From: Sphingomonas sp. CFBP 8760
GTDB lineage: Bacteria > Pseudomonadota > Alphaproteobacteria > Sphingomonadales > Sphingomonadaceae
DNA: 64,000 nucleotides
NCBI RefSeq assembly: GCF_014841615.1
Contig: NZ_JACYUG010000002.1
Location: 62,001 to 126,000 of the forward strand
Direction: 5' to 3'
Under the pieces are notes generated by a model, which was given only the letters and a program-made list of their open reading frames with translations, made no database searches and was not told the origin of the DNA. Below, one piece after another: positions 28,606 to 38,400 of this stretch. Each line of letters begins with the position of its first letter. Within the stretch, counting starts at the first letter, position 1. A program made the translations under genes and the position numbers.

Positions 28606-31600
28606 ATGACACGGAGTTGGCAACGGACGGCGCTTGCGCTGCGGACCAGCACGATCGCGGCGGCGATGGCGGCGATCGCCCCACCGGTCGCGGCGCAGGG
28701 CGTTCCGGCCCAGGCACCGGCGGCGGTGGAGGAAACGCAGGACGGCGACCAGACGGCGGCGGACGACATCGTCGTGGTCGGCTCGCAGATCAGAGGTGCG
28801 AAGGTCAACGATGCGCTGCCGGTGACGGTGATCGGCCAGCGCGAGATCGCGGCATCGGGCGCGGTGTCGGGGGACGAGCTGTTCCGGTCGATCCCGCAGT
28901 TCGGCGACGTGACGTTCAACAGCGCCTTTCTGCCGGGCAGCAGCAATTCGGCGCGCGGCGACATCGGATCGGTCAACCTGCGCAATCTGGGGATCGGCAA
29001 CACGCTGGTGCTGCTGAACGGCCGGCGCGTCGTCAATCACCCCACCAGCCAGGCGAACGACCAACTGGTGCCGGTGCTGACCTACAACACCAACGCGATC
29101 CCGGTGAACGGACTGGAACGGCTGGAGGTGCTGCGCGACGGGGCCGCCGCGATCTATGGCGCGGATGCGGTGGCGGGCGTGGTGAACACCGTGCTGAAAT
29201 CCGACTTCAACGGTGGCGACCTGTCGATCCAGTATGGCGGGGCGGAGGGCACCCGGTTCCGAGAATTCAATGCCAATGGCGTGTTCGGCAGCAATTTCGC
29301 GGGCGGGCGCGGCAATATCACGCTGTTCGCCAATTACGATCGCGGCACCGGGCTGGACACCACCGAGCAGGATTTCACCGCCTCGTCCGACAAGCGCGCA
29401 CTGTTCGCGGGCACCCGGTTCGAAGCGGCGACCTCGCTCGACGGGCGCAGCGTGACGACGCCGTGGCTGTCCGCGCAGACGCCGGCCGGCTTCGGTACGG
29501 TACGCCGCACCGCGTCCGGCACCACGACCGCGCTGACCAGCGCATCGGGGCTGTTCCATATCCAGCCCACGACCTCTGCCGGGTGCCAGTTCGCGACGGG
29601 CAACGGGCTGTGCATCGACGACGGCGCGCTGGCGACCGCGGGGGTCGACCGCGACCTGCGGCAGGATACGCAGGCGCAGCGAACCAGCGTCATCCCGTCG
29701 CTCAACCGCATCAACCTGTTCCTGACCGGGCATTACGATCTGGACGACAGCGTCACGGCATTCTGGGAGGGCGGCTATTATCGCGGCAAGACCCACGCGC
29801 AGCAAAGCCCGATCCAGACGCTGACCTCGATCCCGATCACGGTGGCGGCGAGCAACTACTGGAATCCGTTCGGCGCGGCGACCTTTGCCGACGGCACCGC
29901 CAACCCCAACCGGATCGCCGGCACCAACGTCCCCGCCGCCGGCCTGCCGGTCACGATCCGCAACTATTCCTTCTCCGACCTCGGCAACATCAACGTATCG
30001 GTCAAGAACCAGCAGTATCGCGGGTTGTTCGGGCTGCGCGGCGAGGCGAACGGATTCAACTGGGAAACCGCCGGCAGCTATTCCGAGGCGACGGTGCGCG
30101 ACGTGAGCGACAATATCTCGCGGACCAAGCTGGCCTATTATCTCGGCCTGTCGACGCCCGACGCCTATAACGTGTTCAACGGCGGCACGCTGGCGACACC
30201 ATCGATCGGCGATGCCACCCCCAACCGCCAGTCGACGATCGACGCGATCCGCGAGTCCCTGACCCGCTTCACCAAATCGACGCTGGCGACGTTCGATTTC
30301 CGCCTGTCGAAGCAGGATCTGCTGACGTTGCCGGGCGGCGACCTGGGCTTCGCGGCCGGCATCGAGGCGCGGCGCGAGACCCAACTGGACGACCGCGACG
30401 CACGGATCGACGGCACCATCACCTTCCGCGATTCGGCGACCGCGATCCCGGTGGGCGACTTCGCCAATTCCAGCGTCAATCCCGACACCAGCGGCAAGCG
30501 CGAGGTGTTCGCGGCCTATGGCGAACTGGCGATCCCGGTGGTGTCGCCGGAGATGGACGTGCCGCTGATCCGATCGCTCAGTCTGCAGGTGGCCGGGCGG
30601 TTCGAACGGTACAGCGATTTCGGCGATATCGCGGTGCCCAAGGTGGCGGGCGCGTGGGATATCGTACGCGGCATCCGCCTGCGCGGATCATGGGCGAAAT
30701 CGTTCCGCGCGCCCAATCTGGAACAGGTCAACGCCGCGCTCGTCACGCGGACCAATACCCGCACCGACTATGCGTTCTGCGAGGCCGATCTGCGCACCGG
30801 GCGGATCACCAGTTTCGCCGGCTGCGCGCGGGCACAGACGACGACGGCGCAACGATCGGGCAATCCCGATCTCGATCCCGAACGCGCCGAGACGCTGTCG
30901 TTCGGCGCGGTGCTGGAGCCGCCGCTGCCCGCCGGACTGGGATCGCTGACGCTGACCGGCGATTACTGGCAGGTGCGCCAGACCGGGCTGGTCGGCATCT
31001 TCGGCGAGGGCAACGCCCTGACGCTCGACTATCTGTTGCGCCAGAGCGGGCAGACCAACCCCAACGTCGTCCGCGCCGCGCCGACGGCGGACGATATCGC
31101 CGCGTTCAACGGCACCAACCTGACGCCCGCCGGACAGGTGCTGTACGTCACCGATCGCTATGCCAACCTGTTGCCGCAGACGGTGCGGGGGCTGGATTTC
31201 AACGCGATCTATCAGGTGCGCAACACCGGCGTCGGCGATTTCAGCGCCTCGTTCAACATCGCGCATCTGCTGAAATTCTATCAGGACCCCTCGCCCGGCA
31301 TCGCCGCGCTGCTGGCGGCGCGGGAGGCGGGGCAGATCAATGCCGGCACCGCGATCACCGGCGGCGGCGACCTGCGCCGCCAGAATTCGCGGCCGACGTG
31401 GAAATGGTCGGGCGCGCTGACCTGGTCGATCGAGAACGTCACGCTGAGCGGCTTCACGCAATATATCGGCAGCGTCGAGGATACCGGGCTGATCGACAGC
31501 GTGGGCGATCCGTGGATCGTCGACGACCAGATCACCGGCAACCTGTACGGCGAATACCGCTTCGCCGGCGGCACGCTGGCCGGCACCAACATCCGGCTGG

Positions 31601-31713
31601 GCGTACGCAACCTGACCGACGAGAAACCGTCGCTGTCCTCGAACGGCTATCTGGGTACGCTCTACACGCCGACGCGCCGTTACTGGTACGCCAACATCCG
31701 CCATCGTTTCTGA
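28606..31713 (+). CDS. TonB-dependent outer-membrane receptor, large
   Basis: A 1035-aa receptor. The signal peptide ends at about residue 31 (PPVAAQ), the TonB-box-like DIVVVGSQ is at 54-61, and the plug has NLGIGNTLVLLNGRRVVNHP and LERLEVLRDGAAAIYGADAVAGVVN. The barrel ends with RRYWYANIRHRF. It is longer than the receptor at 20426 and of the large sphingomonad/xanthomonad type often tied to peptide or glycan uptake. The stop codon is followed 17 bases later by an exported amidohydrolase gene, so the pair probably imports and processes one class of substrate. The ligand is unknown. Confidence 0.94.
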   Translation: MTRSWQRTALALRTSTIAAAMAAIAPPVAAQGVPAQAPAAVEETQDGDQTAADDIVVVGSQIRGAKVNDALPVTVIGQREIAASGAVSGDELFRSIPQFGDVTFNSAFLPGSSNSARGDIGSVNLRNLGIGNTLVLLNGRRVVNHPTSQANDQLVPVLTYNTNAIPVNGLERLEVLRDGAAAIYGADAVAGVVNTVLKSDFNGGDLSIQYGGAEGTRFREFNANGVFGSNFAGGRGNITLFANYDRGTGLDTTEQDFTASSDKRALFAGTRFEAATSLDGRSVTTPWLSAQTPAGFGTVRRTASGTTTALTSASGLFHIQPTTSAGCQFATGNGLCIDDGALATAGVDRDLRQDTQAQRTSVIPSLNRINLFLTGHYDLDDSVTAFWEGGYYRGKTHAQQSPIQTLTSIPITVAASNYWNPFGAATFADGTANPNRIAGTNVPAAGLPVTIRNYSFSDLGNINVSVKNQQYRGLFGLRGEANGFNWETAGSYSEATVRDVSDNISRTKLAYYLGLSTPDAYNVFNGGTLATPSIGDATPNRQSTIDAIRESLTRFTKSTLATFDFRLSKQDLLTLPGGDLGFAAGIEARRETQLDDRDARIDGTITFRDSATAIPVGDFANSSVNPDTSGKREVFAAYGELAIPVVSPEMDVPLIRSLSLQVAGRFERYSDFGDIAVPKVAGAWDIVRGIRLRGSWAKSFRAPNLEQVNAALVTRTNTRTDYAFCEADLRTGRITSFAGCARAQTTTAQRSGNPDLDPERAETLSFGAVLEPPLPAGLGSLTLTGDYWQVRQTGLVGIFGEGNALTLDYLLRQSGQTNPNVVRAAPTADDIAAFNGTNLTPAGQVLYVTDRYANLLPQTVRGLDFNAIYQVRNTGVGDFSASFNIAHLLKFYQDPSPGIAALLAAREAGQINAGTAITGGGDLRRQNSRPTWKWSGALTWSIENVTLSGFTQYIGSVEDTGLIDSVGDPWIVDDQITGNLYGEYRFAGGTLAGTNIRLGVRNLTDEKPSLSSNGYLGTLYTPTRRYWYANIRHRF

Positions 31714-31730
31714 TGAACGAAGGAGCCATC

Positions 31731-33512
31731 ATGATCCGTATCACCGCCGCCCTGCTGCTGGGCGGGACCGCCGCCATCGCCACCCCGTCGATCGCCGCGC
31801 CGAAGGAGGGCAGCCTGGCGATCGTCGGCGCGACGGTGTTCGACGCCACCGGCGCGGCGCCGCGCGTCGCGACGGTGCTGGTCGAGGACGGCCGCATCGT
31901 CCGGGTCGGACCGGGGTTGAAGCCCCCGGCCGGGGTGCGGATCATCGACGGCCGGGGCAAGGCGCTGCTCCCCGGCTTCTTCGACCTGCATACCCACTGG
32001 ACCCCGGCGGGCGAGCCGGACACGACGCCGCAGATCGCCACCGCCTATGTCGCCGCCGGGGTGACGACGGTGAACGATTTCCACGAACAGCCCGAAAGCT
32101 ATGCGCCGCGCCGGGCGTGGCTGGCATCGCTGGTCGCGCCGCACGTCAATTTCGCCGCGCGGATCAGCACGCCGGGCGGGCACGGCGCGGACTGGGCGGA
32201 CCAGTCGACCACGATCTGGATCAACACGCCGCAGGCCGCCCGTGCCGCGATCGAGCGACTGAGGCCGTACCGCCCCGACCTGATCAAGGCGTTCACCGAT
32301 GGCTGGCGCTATGGCCTGGCCCCCGATAACACCAGCATGGACGAGGGCACGCTGAAGGCGCTGGTCGCCGCCGCGCACGACGCGAAGCTGAAGGTGCTGA
32401 CCCATACCGTCACGGTCGATCGCGGTGCCATCGCGGCCCGGGCCGGGATCGATGCGCTGGCGCACGGATTGCAGGACCGGCCGATCGATCCCGCGACGCT
32501 TGCCACCGTCGTGACCGCGAAGATGGCGATGGCGCCGACGCTGGCGGTCTATGATCCCGACAAGGCGGGCGTCCCTGCGGATACCACCACCCCGCGCTAT
32601 CGCCAGGGCACCGCCAAGTTCGGTCATGCGCTGGCCAATGTGAAGACGATGTTCGACGCGGGAGTGCCGATCGGGCTGGGGACGGACGCGGGGATGCCCG
32701 ACACGCCGCACGGCATCTCGACGTTGCGCGAACTGGAACTGCTGGTGCGGGCCGGGCTGACCCCGGCGCAGGCGCTGGTCGCCGGCACCGCCACCAGCGC
32801 CCGGATCATGGCGCTGGACGACGATCGCGGGACGATCGCGGCCGGCAAGCGCGCCGACCTGATCCTGATCGACGGCCGCCCGTGGGATGATATCGCCGAC
32901 GTCCACAAGGTGTCGCAAGTGGTGATCGACGGCCGCCTCGTCTTCGGCAAGGGGGCGCCGCCCCTGCCCGCGGGCAACCGCGCGACATTCCTGCCGCCGG
33001 TGAAGGTCGCACCCCTGCTCGACGATTTCGAACGGGCGGACAGGCGCAGCACGCTGGATACGCTGCGGCTGAAGACGGGCGATGGCGGGATCGACCGGAC
33101 GGTGGAGATCAGCCAGATCGTTCCCCGCGCGGAGGGCGGCCACGCGCTGCTGCTGTCCGCGCGGATGGCGATGAAGGACGATGCCTATGCCGGGGTCGCG
33201 ATCCCGCTGACGCGTGGTTCGGTGACCCCGGTCGACGTGCGCGGATACCAGGGCGTGCGGTTCGATATCAGGGGACCTGGCCGCTACACCCTGCGCCTGA
33301 ACGCGCCGACCGGCAGCTGGTCGACCACCATCGACGGCACGGCGGGCTGGAAGACCGTGGAGGTGCCGTTCGCCACGTTAAGCCCGGTGGCGCGCGCCGG
33401 CAAAGCGGGTGCGGCGTGGACCGGCACCGACATCGTGACGGTGGAGATCGGCGCGACGCGACCGCCCGGCGCGACGCTGGGCGTCACGCTGGACGATATC
33501 CGTTTCTATTAG
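31731..33512 (+). CDS. Exported amidohydrolase with C-terminal CIA30-like domain
   Basis: A 593-aa protein with a signal peptide (MIRITAALLLGGTAAIATPSIAA), so periplasmic. The amidohydrolase fold shows the metal motif FDLHTHW near residue 87, further histidines in LTHTVT and LAHGLQ, and the aspartate in GLGTDAGMPDTPHG. From about residue 415 the chain changes to a beta-sandwich-like region (DDFERADRR, VDVRGYQGVRFDIRG, VTLDDIRFY) that resembles the CIA30/galactose-binding type. The ATG at 31731 has AAGGAG at the right distance; an ATG at 31713 overlapping the receptor stop is possible. Family members include prolidases and imidazolonepropionase-like enzymes; the substrate is not known. Confidence 0.87.
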   Translation: MIRITAALLLGGTAAIATPSIAAPKEGSLAIVGATVFDATGAAPRVATVLVEDGRIVRVGPGLKPPAGVRIIDGRGKALLPGFFDLHTHWTPAGEPDTTPQIATAYVAAGVTTVNDFHEQPESYAPRRAWLASLVAPHVNFAARISTPGGHGADWADQSTTIWINTPQAARAAIERLRPYRPDLIKAFTDGWRYGLAPDNTSMDEGTLKALVAAAHDAKLKVLTHTVTVDRGAIAARAGIDALAHGLQDRPIDPATLATVVTAKMAMAPTLAVYDPDKAGVPADTTTPRYRQGTAKFGHALANVKTMFDAGVPIGLGTDAGMPDTPHGISTLRELELLVRAGLTPAQALVAGTATSARIMALDDDRGTIAAGKRADLILIDGRPWDDIADVHKVSQVVIDGRLVFGKGAPPLPAGNRATFLPPVKVAPLLDDFERADRRSTLDTLRLKTGDGGIDRTVEISQIVPRAEGGHALLLSARMAMKDDAYAGVAIPLTRGSVTPVDVRGYQGVRFDIRGPGRYTLRLNAPTGSWSTTIDGTAGWKTVEVPFATLSPVARAGKAGAAWTGTDIVTVEIGATRPPGATLGVTLDDIRFY

Positions 33513-33541
33513 AACTCGATCACGGGCCGGGGCCGGGGACG

Positions 33542-33793
33542 TCAGTTCCCGGTCGCGCCCGCCGTTCCCGAACCGCGCGGCACCACCGTGGCGATGATGA
33601 CGTGCAGCAGCGATTGCCCGACGTCGTTCTCGACATTGAGTTGCCAGTGCCCCTCGTCGGCGAAACCCGGATGGCTGGACAGATATTCACCGAGATAGCG
33701 GACCGCGGCATTGCGCGCTTCGTCCAGTCCTTCGGCCTCGACGGGCACCCGATCACGTCCGGGACCCATCAGCCTGAAATAATATTGCATCAT
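33542..33793 (-). CDS. Small DUF6894-like protein
   Basis: An 83-aa protein starting MMQYYFRLMGPGRD, followed by GLDEARNAAVRYLGEYLSSHP and NVENDVGQSLLHVIIATVV. The layout (short beta strand with aromatic residues, then a helix rich in EAR, then a second strand) matches the small DUF6894-type proteins common in alphaproteobacteria, whose function is unknown. The ribosome site is weak and the frame is open upstream, so the start is uncertain. Confidence 0.55.
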   Translation of the reverse strand: MMQYYFRLMGPGRDRVPVEAEGLDEARNAAVRYLGEYLSSHPGFADEGHWQLNVENDVGQSLLHVIIATVVPRGSGTAGATGN

Positions 33794-33975
33794 TTGAGGC
33801 ACATCGCTGGAAACGGGCAATTTGTCCTTAATCTGAAAAAGGCCGGTTCCGGCACGATGTCGCCATCGACGATCCGGGACCGGGGTATCCGAAATTCGGC
33901 CGTTACGCGATTGGCAAGACCGTTGCCAGCCGGTAAGCGCTGCATCGGCCCGGTTCCACCGGACCATCAGATCGC
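33794..33975. other. Promoter region upstream of the first cobalamin riboswitch
   Basis: No gene is visible. The region should hold the promoter of the cobW-led operon; a plus-strand TTGGCA near 33910 is a possible -35, but no clear -10 stands out. Confidence 0.4.
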
Positions 33976-34176
33976 GTCGGTGCCCGACAAGGGCGTAAAT
34001 GGGAATGCGGTGAGAAGCGATGCTTCGAATCCGCGGCTGTCCCTGCAACTGTAAGCGGCGAGTGACGGACACATGCCTGCCCCGCAACGGACAGGCGGCC
34101 ACTGGCATCGGGTTCGCCCGGCTGGGAAGGCCGTGACCGGAACGACGACCCGCGAGCCAGGAAACCTGCCGGCGTA
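33976..34176 (+). ncRNA. Cobalamin riboswitch of the main cob operon
   Basis: The conserved parts of the B12 aptamer are present in order: GGTGCCC...AAGGG and GGGAATGCGGTG near the 5' end, the core AATCCGCGGCTGTCCCTGC and AACTGTAAGC, then GCCACTGGCATCGGG, GGGAAGGC and the B12 box AGCCAGGAAACCTGCC at 34155-34170. It lies on the plus strand about 190 bases before cobW and should shut off the operon when adenosylcobalamin is plentiful. Confidence 0.95.
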
Positions 34177-34365
34177 ACGGTCGCTCTTGCTCGGGTCCAG
34201 GGGATGGCCGGAGCACGGTGTTCCGTCTGAGCGACGAATCCATGCGGCCGGGGTCGCATCGATGCGCGCTGCGGGCGGCCTTCGAGCCATCCGTCCGTCG
34301 TTCGCCCATCGGCCTTCGTGCAGCCCCGCCGCCTCGTCGTCGATTGCGCTCGCGAAGGAAACACC
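34177..34365 (+). promoter_or_regulatory. Long leader between riboswitch and cobW, possible expression platform
   Basis: No gene is seen here. A CCTTCG at 34313-34318 can pair with CGAAGG at 34353-34358, which includes the cobW ribosome site (GAAGGA). This could act as a switchable structure that hides the site, fitting translational control. There is no T-rich intrinsic terminator in the leader. Confidence 0.4.
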
Positions 34366-35427
34366 GTGTCCGATTCCGCCCAGAGTCCTGCCCCGAATCT
34401 CGCTAAAGTCCCCGTCACCATCGTCACCGGATTCCTGGGGGCGGGGAAGACGACGCTCATCAGCCATCTGATCCGCCATGCCGCCGGCCGCCGGCTGGCG
34501 GTGGTCGTCAACGAATTCGGCACGCTGGGCGTCGACGGCGACATATTGAAGGGTTGCGCGATCCCCGATTGCCCGGCAGAAAACGTGGTCGAGTTGGCCA
34601 ATGGCTGCATCTGCTGCACCGTGGCGGACGACTTCATCCCCACCGTCGAACACCTGCTGGCGATGACGCCGCGCCCCGACCATATCCTGATCGAGACATC
34701 CGGGCTGGCGCTGCCCAAGCCGTTGCTGAAGGCATTCGACTGGCCGGCGATCCGGTCGCGCATCACCGTCGACGGCGTCATCGCGCTGGCCGATGCGGAG
34801 GCGGTCGCCGCCGGGCGCTTCGCCCCCGATCTGGCCGCGCTGGCGGCGCAGCGGGCGGCCGATCCGGGCATCGACCACGAGACGCCGCTGTCCGAGGTGT
34901 TCGAGGACCAGCTGGCCTGTGCCGACATCGTCCTGCTGACCAAGGCCGATCTGGCCGGGCCGGAGGGCGTCGCCGCCGCCCGCGCCACGATCGCGGCGGA
35001 GGCGTCGCGCCCCGTTCCCGTCGTCGAACTGGTGGACGGCGTGATCGACCCCGCCGTGATCCTGGGCCTGAACGCTGCGGCGGAAGACGATATCGCCGCC
35101 CGCCCCTCCCACCACGACGGCGAGGACGATCACGAGCATGACGATTTCGACAGTCTGGTCCACGAGACTGCCGAGATCGACGATCCCGCGACGCTGGTCG
35201 CCCGGATCGAGACGCTGGCGCGCGATCACGATATCCTGCGGGTGAAGGGCTATGCCGCCGTCCGCGGCAAGCCGATGCGGCTGCTGGTGCAGGCGGTCGG
35301 CGCCCGGGTCCGCATCCAGTATGACCGGCCGTGGCGGATGGACGAGGCACGACGGACCACGCTGGTCGTGATCGCCGAGCATGACCGGATCGATGCCGCC
35401 ACGATCGGGGCCGTGCTGAACGGCTGA
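34366..35427 (+). CDS. cobW: CobW-type metallochaperone GTPase
   Basis: A 353-aa G3E-family GTPase thought to deliver cobalt for cobalamin synthesis. The Walker A motif GFLGAGKT is at residues 22-29, the metal-binding CICC is in NGCICCTVADDF, and a guanine-specificity motif is in LTKADL. A His/Asp-rich metal loop (HHDGEDDHEHDD) lies between the GTPase and C-terminal domains. The start is GTG 34366 with AAGGA seven bases before it; the ATG at 34318 lacks both a site and family similarity. It is the first gene after the riboswitch and is followed 8 bases later by cobN, the chelatase that inserts the cobalt. Confidence 0.95.
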   Translation: MSDSAQSPAPNLAKVPVTIVTGFLGAGKTTLISHLIRHAAGRRLAVVVNEFGTLGVDGDILKGCAIPDCPAENVVELANGCICCTVADDFIPTVEHLLAMTPRPDHILIETSGLALPKPLLKAFDWPAIRSRITVDGVIALADAEAVAAGRFAPDLAALAAQRAADPGIDHETPLSEVFEDQLACADIVLLTKADLAGPEGVAAARATIAAEASRPVPVVELVDGVIDPAVILGLNAAAEDDIAARPSHHDGEDDHEHDDFDSLVHETAEIDDPATLVARIETLARDHDILRVKGYAAVRGKPMRLLVQAVGARVRIQYDRPWRMDEARRTTLVVIAEHDRIDAATIGAVLNG

Positions 35428-35435
35428 GCGGCACG

Positions 35436-38400
35436 ATGCACGTCGTCTTTCGGGAGAGCCACGGGCTGGAGGAAACGGCGACCCCGCGCGATCTGGGTCA
35501 GCCGCCCGCCGATCTCGTCGTCCTCTCCTTCTCCGACAGCGATCTGGGCGCGTTCGCGGCGGGGTGGCACGCGGCGGCGGCGGCCGGCGCGGCGCTGCCG
35601 TCGCTGCGGCTCGCCAATCTCGCCGATCTCACGCATCCGCTGTCGGTCGACACCTATGTCGATGCCACCCTGTCGGGGGCGAAGGCCATCCTGATCCGGC
35701 TGATCGGCGGGCGGTCCTACTGGTCCTACGGATTGCAACAAGTGGAGCAACTCGCCCGGTCGCGCGGGATCGCGCTGGCGGTGCTGGCCGCGGACGGGCG
35801 CGAGGACGACCGGCTGGCGGCGGCATCGACGGTGACGCCAGCGACGCGGCACCGGCTGGCGACGGCGTGCGACGCGGGGGGCGCGGCGGCGGCACAGGGG
35901 GCGCTGGCGGAACTGGCGGCGGCGGCCGGGCTATACAGCGGACCGGTACGCATGGCCGCCGCGCCGGCGAACGTCGGCGCCTGGAGCGACGGTGAAGGCG
36001 TCACCTGCCCCGCCGCCGCGATGATGCAGCCGGAAACCGCACCCGGCGGGCGTATCCTGCTGATCTTCTATCGATCCTATCTGCTCGCCGCCGATCTCGA
36101 TCCGATCGCGGCGTTGCAGCGGGCGCTGGCGGCGCGCGGCTTCGATCCCGTCGCGCTGTTCGTGCCGTCGCTGAAGGAACCGGCGGCGCGTGGCTGGCTG
36201 GCGCGCTGGGTGACGGCGCTGGCCCCTGCGGCGATCGTCAACGCCACCGCCTTTTCCGGGCGGGGCGATGCCGGCGACGCGTCGCCGCTCGACGCGGCCG
36301 GGGTGCCGGTGCTGCAGGTGGCGCTCGCCACCTCGACAGCGCGGGACTGGGCAATCAGCGCACGGGGCCTGTCGCCCGCCGATCTGGCGATGCACGTCGT
36401 GCTGCCCGAGATCGATGGACGCCTGTTCGCGGGCGTCGTCAGTTTCAAGCAGGAACGGCTGCGCGACCCGGTGCTTCATTATGCGCGCCGCGCGCACCGG
36501 GCCGATCCCGCACGGGTCGCGGCGATCGTCGACCGGGTGGCGGCATGGGTGAAGCTGGCGCGGACCGCCCCCGCCGACCGGCGCGTCGCCCTGGTGCTGT
36601 CGACCTATCCGGGCAAACATCATCAGATGGCCCATGCGGTCGGGCTCGATGCGCTGGCCTCGGCGGAGGCGATCGCGGGCGGCGCGCCGCTGGCCACCGC
36701 GCTGGCCGGGGAGCGGCTGCGCTGGCCGCTGGACGACTATCGCGCGGCGCTCGCGCGGCTGCCGGCGGTGCTGCGTTACCAATTGGCCGAGGCATGGGGA
36801 GACGCGGAGGACGATCCCGATGCCGGCTATGGCATGTTCGCCTTTGCCGCGACGATGCGCGGCGACACGCTGGTCGCGCTGCAACCCGAGCGGGGGCGGC
36901 CGGCGGCGCGGAGCGACGACTATCACGACCTGAGCCGGGTGCCGCGCCACGCCTATGTCGCCTTCTATCTGTGGCTGCGCGCGCGGCGGATCGACGCGCT
37001 GGTGCATATGGGCGCGCACGGCACGCTGGAATGGCTGCCGGGCAAGGCGGTGGCGCTGTCCGATGCCTGCTGGCCCGAGGCGCTGACCGGTCCCCTGCCG
37101 GTCGTCTATCCCTTCATCGTCAACGATCCGGGCGAGGCGGCGCAGGCGAAGCGACGGATCGGCGCGGTCACGATCGGCCATCTGCCGCCACCGCTGGTCA
37201 CGACGGGCAGCGGTGCGGGGCTGGGCCGGCTGGAACTGTTGCTCGACGAATTCTCGACCGCCGACGGACTCGACCCCGCCCGGCGCGACCGGTTGCAGGC
37301 GGATATCGCCGCCGAGGCGCAGGCGATCGGCCTGTCCGCCGAACTGGGACTGGCCGACGCCGGCAGCGCGACGGAGGCGATCGCCCGCATCGACGCGTTC
37401 GTGTGCGACGTGAAGGACAGCCGCTTCGGCGACGGCCTGCACGTGTTCGGCACCGGTGCCTGCGGCGCGGCGGAGCGGGCGGGGCTGGAGGCGGCGCTGG
37501 CGGGGCGCCGGGTGGCGCCGGGGGCGGCGGGATCCCCGTACCGTGGTGGTGGTGGCGGTGGCGACGTGCTGCCGACCGGGCGCAATCTCTATACGCTGGA
37601 CCCCCGCGCCATCCCGTCGCGCGCCGCACATATGCAGGGGCAGCGGCTGGCCCACGAACTGGTGCGGCGGCATCTGCAGGACCACGGCGACTATCTGCGA
37701 ACGCTGGTGGTCGACCTGTGGGGATCGGCGACGATGCGCACCGCGGGCGAGGATTTCGCGATGGCGCTCCACCTGCTGGGTACCGCGCCGGTATGGGACA
37801 TGGGGTCGGGCCGGGTGACGGGGGTCGAGATCCTGCCGCTGGCGATGGCCGACCGGCCACGCGTCGATGTGACGCTGCGGGTGTCCGGGCTGTTCCGCGA
37901 CACCTTCGCGCCGCTGTGCGCGCTGTTCGGGCAGGCGGTGCGGGCGCTGGCGACGCGGGACGAGCCGGCGGACTGGAACCCGTTCGTCGGCCATGCGCCG
38001 GCCCCCCGCGTCTATGGCCCCGCCCCCGGCCGCTACGGGCTGGGGATCGAGGAGGCGGGCGATATCTATACCGACGACGCACGGATGCGCGCGGGCGAGG
38101 CATGGCTGGCGGCATCGTCCCATGCCTTCGATGCGGAGGGCGTGCCGGATGCGGCGGGGCTGCGCGCGCGGGTCGCCGCCGCCGACGCCTTCGTCCATAT
38201 GCAGGACCTGCCCGAAACCGACCTGCTGCTCGCCGCCGATTATGCGGGGCACGAGGCCGGCTTCGCCGCCGCGCAGGGCGTGACGGGGGGCAACGCCGCG
38301 CTCTATCACCTGGATGCGCGCGATCCCGACCGTCCGCGCGCCAGGGCGTTGCGCGAGGAGGTGGCGCGGGTGGTGCGCGCCCGCGCCGCCCAGCCGGCCT

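Noticed and set aside
28381..30384. Upstream extension of the mrpA reading frame (about 660 codons)
   Set aside because: It runs antisense through the TonB receptor gene. The family N-terminus and a good ribosome site are at 28380.
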